From contig NZ_JAPFGA010000009.1 in assembly GCF_026241135.1 (NCBI RefSeq), positions 105,997-169,996 on the forward strand: DNA of 64,000 nt. The letters run 5' to 3'. Origin of the DNA: Galbibacter kalidii. Its GTDB lineage: Bacteria; Bacteroidota; Bacteroidia; Flavobacteriales; Flavobacteriaceae. Position numbers and translations under genes: made by a program. Of the stretch, positions 54,075 to 61,250 are shown one piece after another. Positions within the stretch are counted from its first letter, which is position 1. Every line of letters begins with the position of its first letter. The notes beneath the pieces were generated by a model. That model did no database searches, was not told the origin of the DNA, and worked only from the letters and a program-made list of their open reading frames with translations.

Positions 54075-54674
54075 ATGATGAGAAAAATTATTAAAAACAG
54101 CATGCTAGTTGTTTTACTAAGTATTGCAACTCTAGCGACCACAAGAGCCAACGATTTTTACCTTTCCGTAAAAAGTGATGACAGTAGAACTGTTGATTTG
54201 CATATAGAAAAGATCGATCAACCTCTAAGTATCTCTTTTGTAGATGCGAGAGGAGAGGTGTTATACAACTATAAGTATAAAGAACTACCGACAAGTGTAA
54301 AGCGTTATAATTTTAGCGGATTGCCAACAGGGACTTACTATTTTGTGGTAGAAAGCGAAACTAAGATCGAAAAAGTAGCAGTAGTTTTTACTGATGACAA
54401 GACTATTGTAAAAAGAAAAGAAGAAAAAGTTACTTACAAGCCTTATTTCAGAAGCGATAACAATTTTCTTAGCATGAACATGTTGAGCATAGATGGATCG
54501 CCTGTAGGTATTAAGGTCTACAACGATAATACTGGTGAACTGGTATACAAAGAAGTATTACAAGGGAAAAAAAGCTTAGGAAAAAGATTCGACTTCTCTA
54601 GAGTAGATAAAGGTATCTACCGATTTGAAGTTAAACACAAAGGAAACATATTTTACAAGACGGTTAGTTTGTAA
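54075..54674 (+). CDS. secreted protein of unknown function, two beta domains
   Basis: 199 residues. Signal peptide MMRKIIKNSMLVVLLSIATLATTRAN. The mature part appears to be two similar beta-sandwich halves: FSGLPTGTYYFVVESETKIEKVAV and FSRVDKGIYRFEVKHKGNIFYKTVSL are matching ends, both of the form found in DUF3244/T9SS-associated and FN3-like domains. The second lacks the conserved Lys-rich tail of a type IX sorting domain. No enzyme motif. It has its own promoter and terminator and no partner gene. Confidence 0.65.
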   Translation: MMRKIIKNSMLVVLLSIATLATTRANDFYLSVKSDDSRTVDLHIEKIDQPLSISFVDARGEVLYNYKYKELPTSVKRYNFSGLPTGTYYFVVESETKIEKVAVVFTDDKTIVKRKEEKVTYKPYFRSDNNFLSMNMLSIDGSPVGIKVYNDNTGELVYKEVLQGKKSLGKRFDFSRVDKGIYRFEVKHKGNIFYKTVSL

Positions 54675-54700
54675 TCAGAGTTAGTTAGATTTATAGTTTG

Positions 54701-54731
54701 AAAGGGGAGGTGTTAGAACTCCCCTTTTTTA
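54701..54731 (+). terminator. terminator of the 199-aa gene
   Basis: AAAGGGGAG, 9-base loop, CTCCCCTTT then TTTT. Perfect 9-bp stem, 27 bases after the stop. Confidence 0.85.
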
Positions 54732-54913
54732 TTGGTCTCAGTTGTTGGTGCTTAGCGCTCCTTGCGCCTGCCAGCCAGCAAAGGCAGGGTTAAGTTTTAC
54801 TACCTTGTGTTCATAGCTTCAGACGACGAAGTCGCAAAGACCACAGAGAAGCATTAGTTTTTGTGTTGTCTATCTGGTGTAACTCAATAAAATTATCTGT
54901 GGCAAAACACACC

Positions 54914-55858
54914 TTACTGAATAGGAATACAAAGATCCACCATACATTTCTTCTCTGGGTGCTCGTTAAAATTGTTGTGATAGATTTCAATAGGATTGCG
55001 CTCCGCTTTTTTATACCCATTTTCATTCATCCAAAGGAACAATCCCGTCCAGGATTTTTCAAACTCATGAAGGCCGATCTCAAAACTGCCAACAATACAT
55101 TTTCCTTGGTCTATAGAGCTTAGTCCGATTTCCCCATCAGTTTCCGTAGGTTCATTTAAGAGTATGCAAGCACTCATCCTTACTTTGTCTGCTGCTGTTA
55201 TTTTAAAACTGTCGTGGTAGATGGTGACCATTTTGGTTTGCTCATCGTCAAGCAATCCCTTTGGCGTTGCCCATTTCATGAGTTTCTCATAAGCATTTCC
55301 AAGATTTTGAGGTCCGATACAGGAAACATAAGCCAGTTCTAATTTTGGCATTTCCACAATTTTGATTTTTGCGTTCATTGTAATCCATTTTTTAAGATTG
55401 TTAATGACACAAATGTATTTTTCAAAATCAGGATATTCTTGACCATTCTTGCTTTTTAGCTGACGAATTTTACTGAACTTATTCGGATTTTGTTTTCTGA
55501 AGGTTGTCGGACTTACACCGTAAAACTTTTTAAACGTCCGGGTAAATGAAGCGTTGTTGGTAAATCCGTTTCGGAGGGATAGCTCAGTAATGCTGATATT
55601 CTTTTTGTGCAATAGGATAGAGGCCGATCGTTCTATTCGCCGTCTTGTCACATATTCGTTTAAGGTTTCCCCGGTAATGGTTTTGAATATCCTGTGAAAA
55701 TGAAACGGGGAGAAGAAAGCAATTTTTGATACCGTGTTTAAAGACAGATCACCATCCAGGTTTTCGTCGATGTATTGAAAAACCCTGTTGATTTTGTTTT
55801 TATGGTCTGTTGGGATCTCTTTTTTATAAGAAGGCATTGTTGATGGTATAAAACTCAC
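54914..55858 (-). CDS. AraC-family regulator with GyrI-like domain
   Basis: 314 residues from a GTG that overlaps the stop of the upstream gene by one base; an ATG seven codons on is possible. Two N-terminal helix-turn-helix motifs (SLNTVSKIAFFSPFHFHRIFKTITGET, SITELSLRNGFTNNASFTRTFKKFYGVSP) are followed, after about 165, by a GyrI/SbmC-like ligand domain (IVEMPKLELAYVSCIGPQNLGNAYEKLMKW, NEHPEKKCMVDLCIPI). This is the SoxS/Rob-BmrR-like layout of multidrug-sensing activators. It is likely translated together with the 131-aa gene. Confidence 0.9.
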   Translation of the reverse strand: MSFIPSTMPSYKKEIPTDHKNKINRVFQYIDENLDGDLSLNTVSKIAFFSPFHFHRIFKTITGETLNEYVTRRRIERSASILLHKKNISITELSLRNGFTNNASFTRTFKKFYGVSPTTFRKQNPNKFSKIRQLKSKNGQEYPDFEKYICVINNLKKWITMNAKIKIVEMPKLELAYVSCIGPQNLGNAYEKLMKWATPKGLLDDEQTKMVTIYHDSFKITAADKVRMSACILLNEPTETDGEIGLSSIDQGKCIVGSFEIGLHEFEKSWTGLFLWMNENGYKKAERNPIEIYHNNFNEHPEKKCMVDLCIPIQ

Positions 55859-56253
55859 TACCTAATATACTCCACTTTCCGAAACCGTAGCGCTTCCCAA
55901 TCGGAGTTGATCTTTAGTTTTCCCACTTGATCATATCGGTTTTTGATCAAAGGCATCCACGGATAGTCGTCGGTAATGTCTGTTTTTAAAGTCTTTGATT
56001 TTTGCCGCGGATGCGCAATCCACAACACCACATCATCTTTTAATTTTGGAAGTAAGGTGGCAGATTGGCGTTCAAATTCTTTGATGGTGGACACAAAAAC
56101 CAAAGCGAACTCAATTTTATTCACTTGGATAAGCGATTCAATAATGTCGATATCGACCAACTTGGCCAATTCCTCAGAAAAACCATCAGGCTCATTCAGA
56201 ATGAGAATCTCCTTTTGTTTTTCCAATTTTAGCTTTTCAAATAAAGGTTTCAT
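55858..56253 (-). CDS. conserved hypothetical protein (131 aa)
   Basis: 131 residues, no signal peptide or membrane segment, mixed alpha/beta. The pattern EFALVFVSTIKEFERQSATLLPKLKDDVVLWIAHP followed by DWEALRFRKVEYIR resembles a small family of Bacteroidota proteins of unknown function in which a conserved WxALRFRKVE ends the chain. The AraC-GyrI gene overlaps its stop, so it may be co-regulated with, or encode the target of, that regulator. Confidence 0.7.
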   Translation of the reverse strand: MKPLFEKLKLEKQKEILILNEPDGFSEELAKLVDIDIIESLIQVNKIEFALVFVSTIKEFERQSATLLPKLKDDVVLWIAHPRQKSKTLKTDITDDYPWMPLIKNRYDQVGKLKINSDWEALRFRKVEYIR

Positions 56254-56668
56254 GTGTGTTTTTTTATTTGTTTTCCACAGGTCACATGGAACACCCTTTC
56301 CAATAATTCCTAGTTGTAATTGAGGTAGACTCTGTTGATAGTTAGGTCTGCTTTATAAACTATATCATGGGTGTTTCATGTGTGTAACTTATTTTTCCGG
56401 AAGGTTTGCTTTTTAAAGATATAAAATTTTGCGTTACAAATGTTCCTTAATTAAAAATCACGTCAGTTGGATTGAAAATAAGTTATCTGAATTAACACTG
56501 TCAGGTCGAGCGCAGTCGAGACCTCCCAGCTAATGCGAGCCTGTATTTGTCGGCAGACAGGCGTCACGCTCATGTTAATTATGTTATAAATTAAGGTACG
56601 AGCAAGATGCTCACACCAGCGTGCGACAACTGCGACACATGAGTTGAAGTGATTTTATCCTACTTCAC
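56254..56668. repeat. gene-free stretch with repeat arm
   Basis: No gene seen. It holds one arm of the TGTCAGGTCGAGCGCAGTCGA repeat (56499-56523) and an imperfect TGTCGGCAGACAGGCG-type palindrome (about 56546-56565). Otherwise AT-rich and unremarkable. Confidence 0.5.
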
Positions 56669-57304
56669 CTAACGAGACAAGATCTTTCGAAGATTATTTT
56701 TGCAGCTTTCTGCCAAATGCGGGTGTAATATAGCGTTTTCCAAGGTTTTGATGTCCGTGGGCTTATAGAGCATTTGAAAGACTTCGCTAAGGCTCAATTG
56801 TCGGGGGTCTTTTTCCAAAATGGTCACTTCAGCATCTTTTGATACCGTTCCCGGTTGGAGCACACGTAGGTAACCCCCCGGACGGGCATAAGCGATAAAA
56901 TCTTTTAGCACTTTTTGGTCGTTAAACCGAATCCCGAGTTTAAGACAGGGTTGTCTGGGCTGTGATACCTGTACTATAGCATTACCTATTTTCAGGATAT
57001 CGCCAATACAGATGGCTGTTTCATCAAAACCCGCTATGGTGATATTTTCCCCGAACATCCCCCAGTTCCAATCCAGGTCGGGATAGTTTTCTTTCCAGTA
57101 TGGATAATGGTCGGCCGAAAAAAGATAACAGGCCATGTCTTTTCCACCGTGATATTTTCTATCGACGACCGTGTCGCCTTTTACATCGGTTTCTTCGAGC
57201 AGGATAGGGATGGAAACAGGGTATTTGTAGATTCCCGTTTTTATTTCTTTTCCCTTCCAGGAAACCACCCTTGGTTTAGCGATATTGACAGCAGTAACGT
57301 TCAT
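56669..57304 (-). CDS. MOSC-domain protein, YiiM-like
   Basis: 211 residues. MOSC fold with DRKYHGGKDMACYLF, FGENITIAGFDE and the conserved Cys in VSQPRQPCLKLGIRF that in related proteins binds molybdenum cofactor sulfur. The C-terminal ~45 residues (LSLSEVFQMLYKPTDIKTLENAI...) are the three-helix extension of the YiiM family, which handles N-hydroxylated compounds with an electron-transfer partner. No partner gene is next to it. Confidence 0.88.
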   Translation of the reverse strand: MNVTAVNIAKPRVVSWKGKEIKTGIYKYPVSIPILLEETDVKGDTVVDRKYHGGKDMACYLFSADHYPYWKENYPDLDWNWGMFGENITIAGFDETAICIGDILKIGNAIVQVSQPRQPCLKLGIRFNDQKVLKDFIAYARPGGYLRVLQPGTVSKDAEVTILEKDPRQLSLSEVFQMLYKPTDIKTLENAILHPHLAESCKNNLRKILSR

Positions 57305-57426
57305 GCTGTAAAATTACAGTTAAAAATGAAGTGTATAAAAAATCAAGTGTTTTTTTATGATTCTTTTTGTGAAAGTTTTTTTGGGAAAATATGCGATTGT
57401 CCCCTTGAGGAGGACAGAGCGTTAAT

Positions 57427-57499
57427 AATTAGTCCTGCGGACTAATTTAGCGAATGGGCCGGCTTGTCGCGCTGGCAAATACGGCAAAATATATTTTGC
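57427..57499. repeat. two perfect palindromes
   Basis: AATTAGTCC-TGC-GGACTAATT (57427-57447) and GCAAAATATATTTTGC (57484-57499), both between the MOSC gene and the 21-bp array. Confidence 0.6.
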
Positions 57500-57554
57500 T
57501 GCGAGGTTTGCGAGCGTAGCTCTTTAAGGGTGTCTTTTACGTTATTTAATAAAG

Positions 57555-57869
57555 TTTTTAGGTCAATCAGCTAAATCTTTAGGCTTTTTGATGGACTTTT
57601 TAGGTCCAGAAGTCATCCTTTTCGGTTATTTCACGAAGCTTTTAGGTCATGAACCCAAATTTTTAGGTCAAAACATGATATTTTTAGGTTATTTAGTTAA
57701 ACGTTTAGGTTCCGAACCTAAAACTTTGGGTCTTTGGGTTAAAATTTTAGCTACAGCACCTAAAACTTTAACGATGGAAGCTAAACGTTTCACCTTTTCA
57801 CCTAAAAATATCATGATTGAACCTAAACGGAACACCTTTTTGGCTAAAAACTTCTTTTATCAACCTAAA
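57555..57869. repeat. 15-unit 21-bp tandem repeat of palindromic units
   Basis: The 315-base segment is 15 consecutive units of exactly 21 bp. The consensus unit contains TTTAGGTnnnGAACCTAAA, itself a near-perfect palindrome; plus-strand TTTAGGT dominates in the first half of the array and ACCTAAA in the second. Units have diverged (no two are identical), but the period never slips, suggesting selection for the reading frame or for spacing. Confidence 0.85.
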
Positions 57870-57887
57870 GAAAATGGTTATATTTGA
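57588..57887 (+). CDS. possible heptad-repeat protein encoded by the 21-bp array
   Basis: The array is open in one frame from 57528 to a stop at 57885. It gives 7-residue repeats of the form xLGxEPK (LLGHEPK, RLGSEPK) in the first half, decaying to xxxxxPK in the second (NIMIEPK, NFFYQPK). The first usable starts (TTG 57588, ATG 57591) fall inside the array, after two units, which is odd for a real gene. No signal peptide, and no close relation to known coiled coils. It may be translated, or the open frame may be a by-product of the 21-bp (7-codon) period. Confidence 0.35.
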   Translation: MMDFLGPEVILFGYFTKLLGHEPKFLGQNMIFLGYLVKRLGSEPKTLGLWVKILATAPKTLTMEAKRFTFSPKNIMIEPKRNTFLAKNFFYQPKENGYI

Positions 57888-57946
57888 AAGGAATATATGT
57901 GCCATTGTGTATATAAATTAGCTAGGCTTTATTAATAACAAACTAA

Positions 57947-58513
57947 ATGACCATCCCAAAATTTTTATATCATTATTACGAACTTGATAATGGTCCATTT
58001 CGGAATATTACCGAATGTGGATATGAAAAAGCTGTGGCCGTTCAAAACCAAATCTCAGAAGGATTGAACAGTAAAAGACCTAATAATTACATTGATTTAA
58101 GATTTTCATTAGAAAATAGAATTAGGGAACAGTTTATTCTAAAAGGTGGTAAACCGAACAGAATTGACCCTTTCTATTTTACATTAGGCGAATGTGAATG
58201 GGCAAAATTGTGGTATGTAAACCCTAGTGTTATAAAAATACCATTATCTGACTTTGAGGCTGAACATATTAGTTTTACTTATCCCGACAGCATGGTGTCA
58301 TTTCAATTTTATGATGAACCCAAGCTAGCAACATATAGAAAGGACTACAACGGACAAGTATTCTTGTTGAGTGAGATAAATAATTTGATAAGAGAATATG
58401 GACTACCTTCTGAGGAAAAATGTCTGACTGAAGAAAGACTAAAATATGACAGGTACATAGAGGCTCAAGTTTGGGATGATAGAATAATAAAAGAATATAA
58501 AAACAAAGTCTAA
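57947..58513 (+). CDS. hypothetical protein (188 aa), orphan
   Basis: 188 residues, soluble, no signal. It begins MTIPKFLYHYYELDNGPFRNI and contains YIDLRFSLENRIREQFILKGGKPNRIDPFYFTLGECEW. I do not recognise the family. The early Leu-Tyr-His-Tyr followed by Arg and later a Tyr-Phe-Thr/Trp-rich block is faintly like ADP-ribosyltransferase-fold proteins, but no catalytic Glu motif is clear. It is AT-richer than the housekeeping genes and surrounded by repeats, so probably accessory. Confidence 0.6.
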   Translation: MTIPKFLYHYYELDNGPFRNITECGYEKAVAVQNQISEGLNSKRPNNYIDLRFSLENRIREQFILKGGKPNRIDPFYFTLGECEWAKLWYVNPSVIKIPLSDFEAEHISFTYPDSMVSFQFYDEPKLATYRKDYNGQVFLLSEINNLIREYGLPSEEKCLTEERLKYDRYIEAQVWDDRIIKEYKNKV

Positions 58514-58683
58514 TAATGCTAACCGCAATTACGGCGTATTCGACTACCCTTCGACAAGCTCAGGGCAGGCTAGAATCCACTCGGAATTGCTAAAACCAGT
58601 GACCAAACCGAAAATTAACGCATAAAAACCTGTAACTGAAGATAATACTTAACCACTTAACCGTTGGCAACAAGCTAAAAAAA

Positions 58684-60240
58684 ATGAAATTCAATCCAAA
58701 TACATTTATATTTCTACTTATTGTTTTAATGTTTTCTTGCAAGGAAGAGCACAAGAATATTGAGACTAAGGATATCAAGCCAGATAAAGTTGTTCTGATT
58801 TCTGTAAATGCACCTTCAAAATATGTTCATATATTAAAACAGGACAGTGTTGGTAAAAAACTAAAAGATAGTTTAGGCCCCAAAGCATCATATGATAAAA
58901 ATGGTTTCACTTACTTAGACTATATGAACAATGAGCAAACTTGGTTGCCAAAGCCAAATATTCCTGACACAATCGTAATAGAGTGCTATACTGAATATCT
59001 TGAATTGTCAACACACAACTTTTTTACTTCTATAAAAGAAACATTTTTAGTCAAAAATGGAGATACAGTGGTTTTTAACTATAATCACAATATTCCAAAA
59101 GCAGCGATAACAAATAGAAAAGTAAATGGTGTAGAGCTAAATTACAATAATTACAGGCTTAAAAAATTATTCGAGAACAAGTATACAAGCCATTACTTAA
59201 TTTTTGGAAATCTTTTTCTGAACAATGACATTAAAAATTACGAACAAAATTCCATTGATTATTATAATAAGGCAAATAATGATTATACAAAAGAAGTTCA
59301 ACTATTAGACTCTTTATACAATTCAAACATAATTACAGAGGTGAATTACAATTACAGAATAGATGCTTTGAAGATGCTAATGGAAAGACATAAAAAACTT
59401 AAAAATATAGAGAAATGGTTAGAACAAAATAGAGCTTTGAATAATAAAGAAGCCATTGAACAAAACTTCGGGTTCGATTTATCCAAAACAGACTCATTAA
59501 TGAAATTTTCATTCTTCCGGAACTATTTAAATAATATTTCGAAATACAATCTGGGATACATAGAAGAAAACAACAATGGAAATTCAGGTGGATCCTATAT
59601 AGATTCCAGAATTCGCTTTGATTCTATTTTAAAAGACAAGAGGTTTAATCAAACGGCTAAAAATTATTTATTATTCGATGCTTATAAGGGAATTGTTCAA
59701 AATTTTAGAGTTAAAGACAAAGAAAAATATTTTATAAAATTACAGGAAAACACAACAAATAGAGAACGACTAAATAGACTAGAGAAATATTATAAATTAG
59801 ATTTTGATAAGTCTGATAAATTAATTTTAACCAACTTAAAAAACGATACAACTGCTTTTTCTAATGTTTTAAAAAATAACAAAGGAAAATGGTTATACAT
59901 CGATTTTTGGGCAAGTTGGTGTATACCTTGCCGAAAGGCAATGCCAGAATCAAATAAACTCAAAAAAGAATTCAAAAATGAAAACATCGAATTTATTTAT
60001 ATGAGTTTAAATGACAAAAAAGAAAACTGGAAAAAAGCAATAGAGTATGACGGCATTTTAAAAAGTCAGAATTACTTTATAGAAAACGGGAATGTTTCTA
60101 AAGTTATTGAAGATTTAGGGATTAAAACAATACCACATTATTTAATTTATAATCCGAATGGAGATTTGATAAATGGATTTGCAAATCGACCTGGAAGAGG
60201 AGCAAAAGAACAATTGATAAAATTAATGAATGAACATTAA
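58684..60240 (+). CDS. TlpA-like thioredoxin-domain lipoprotein
   Basis: 518 residues. Lipobox MFSC (Cys19). Residues about 30-370 are a large helical/beta N-terminal region without a domain I can name (DUF4369-like proteins have a similar position); residues 385-518 are a thioredoxin fold with WCIPC (Cys413, Cys416) and the cis-Pro in IKTIPHYLIYN. It should act as a periplasmic thiol-disulfide reductase or oxidase. It is long for TlpA-like proteins of Bacteroidota (usually 350-480) and very AT-rich, Lys/Asn-rich. Confidence 0.85.
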   Translation: MKFNPNTFIFLLIVLMFSCKEEHKNIETKDIKPDKVVLISVNAPSKYVHILKQDSVGKKLKDSLGPKASYDKNGFTYLDYMNNEQTWLPKPNIPDTIVIECYTEYLELSTHNFFTSIKETFLVKNGDTVVFNYNHNIPKAAITNRKVNGVELNYNNYRLKKLFENKYTSHYLIFGNLFLNNDIKNYEQNSIDYYNKANNDYTKEVQLLDSLYNSNIITEVNYNYRIDALKMLMERHKKLKNIEKWLEQNRALNNKEAIEQNFGFDLSKTDSLMKFSFFRNYLNNISKYNLGYIEENNNGNSGGSYIDSRIRFDSILKDKRFNQTAKNYLLFDAYKGIVQNFRVKDKEKYFIKLQENTTNRERLNRLEKYYKLDFDKSDKLILTNLKNDTTAFSNVLKNNKGKWLYIDFWASWCIPCRKAMPESNKLKKEFKNENIEFIYMSLNDKKENWKKAIEYDGILKSQNYFIENGNVSKVIEDLGIKTIPHYLIYNPNGDLINGFANRPGRGAKEQLIKLMNEH

Positions 60241-60297
60241 GCCAGTTACCAACACCGTTAACCGTTACATAAGTCTTAATAAAAAGTAAACCACAAC

Positions 60298-60879
60298 ATG
60301 AACCCAAAAGTAGACTGGTTTTTTGATAAAGCCACAAAATGGCAGGAAGCCTATAAACAATTGCGAAGAATTATCCTCGACACCGGACTCACCGAAGAAT
60401 TGAAGTGGGGGAAACCTTGTTATACGTATAAAGGAAACAACATTCTTTTGATGCACGGATTCAAAGATTATTGTGCTTTGTTGTTCCACAAAGGGGCTTT
60501 GTTAAAGGACACTGAGGGCATTCTCGTTCAGCAGACAGAAAATGTACAAGCGGCGCGCCAGATACGGTTTATTGATGTTAAAGAGATTGTGGAGCTGGAA
60601 AAGACGATCAAAACCTATGTTTTTGAGGCCATTGAGGCGGAAAAAGCCGGTCTGCAAGTCCCCATGAAAAAGACTAAGGAATTCGATATTCCTGAGGAGT
60701 TTCAACAGGCATTGGATAAAAACCCCGATCTAAAAGCTGCCTTCGAAGCCCTGACCCCGGGACGAAAAAGAGGTTACCTGCTGTACTTTTCCGGAGCCAA
60801 ACAATCCAAAACCCGAGCAGCAAGAGTAGAGAAATATGCGCCGCATATCCTCAAAGGGAAGGGGTTGAATGATCGGTAA
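60298..60879 (+). CDS. YdeI-family protein (DUF1801 plus OmdA-like tail)
   Basis: 193 residues. N-terminal DUF1801-like domain (WQEAYKQLRRIILDTGLTEELKWGKPCYTYKGNNILLMHGFKDYCALLFHKG) and a C-terminal bacteriocin-protection YdeI/OmpD-associated segment (FDIPEEFQQALDKNPDLKAAFEALTPGRKRGYLLYFSGAKQSKTRAARV). Cytoplasmic. The family is linked to stress and peptide resistance in some bacteria, but the molecular role is not known. Confidence 0.9.
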   Translation: MNPKVDWFFDKATKWQEAYKQLRRIILDTGLTEELKWGKPCYTYKGNNILLMHGFKDYCALLFHKGALLKDTEGILVQQTENVQAARQIRFIDVKEIVELEKTIKTYVFEAIEAEKAGLQVPMKKTKEFDIPEEFQQALDKNPDLKAAFEALTPGRKRGYLLYFSGAKQSKTRAARVEKYAPHILKGKGLNDR

Positions 60880-60890
60880 AATTTTATCCT

Positions 60891-60898
60891 TATCTTTG
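60891..60898 (+). promoter_or_regulatory. -7 element of the 72-aa gene
   Basis: TATCTTTG is a perfect TAnnTTTG. Start of transcription should be about 60905, which excludes a start at 60869 for the next gene and supports its ATG at 60917. Confidence 0.5.
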
Positions 60899-60916
60899 AT
60901 AATAAACTGTTTTGCA

Positions 60917-61135
60917 ATGACAACTTTTAATGTTTCTATACCTGAAAACAAGATGTCTTTCTTCTTGGAATTTTTGGAACTCATAGGTGCCAAGTATAAA
61001 ATAGATGAAACGGATTTTGAATTGACGGAAGAGCAAAAGGCTTTTCTTATAAAACAAAATGATGTTCCTGTTGAGGCTTGTACAAGTGCCGAGGAGGTTT
61101 ACAAAAATTTAAAGGAGAAGTATGTGCGTCCCTGA
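60917..61135 (+). CDS. small conserved hypothetical protein (72 aa)
   Basis: 72 residues: MTTFNVSIPENKMSFFLEFLELIGAKYKID then an acidic helical tail. The layout (a beta strand TFNVSIPE followed by helix FFLEFLELIG) is that of small Bacteroidota proteins resembling type II antitoxins, but no toxin gene is adjacent. The 48-base longer frame that overlaps the YdeI gene is not chosen because of the promoter position. Confidence 0.6.
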   Translation: MTTFNVSIPENKMSFFLEFLELIGAKYKIDETDFELTEEQKAFLIKQNDVPVEACTSAEEVYKNLKEKYVRP

Positions 61136-61199
61136 ATAAAGTTGATTTTTTAACTTTGTACTCCGACTCCCGACTCCAAAAAAACCTCAAACCTTAAGC

Positions 61200-61230
61200 A
61201 TTGAACCTTGAACTATAAACCTTATCTTTG
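61200..61230 (+). promoter_or_regulatory. argS promoter
   Basis: ATTG (61200-61203, one mismatch to TTTG), 19-base spacer, TATCTTTG (61223-61230, perfect -7), 20 bases before the argS ATG. The layout fits the Bacteroidota consensus. Confidence 0.7.
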
Positions 61231-61250
61231 CACCCAAATTTTTCAACAAA

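Noticed and set aside
57107..57445. 112-residue plus-strand ORF over the MOSC gene
   Set aside because: Antisense shadow of a well-supported MOSC gene; its composition is Phe-rich, as is usual for such shadows.
57555..57869. CRISPR array
   Set aside because: The units are contiguous 21-mers that diverge gradually. There are no unique spacers between identical repeats and no cas genes.
60917..61135. Type II toxin-antitoxin pair
   Set aside because: The 72-aa protein is antitoxin-sized, but the next gene is argS and the previous is a YdeI-family gene; no toxin is adjacent.
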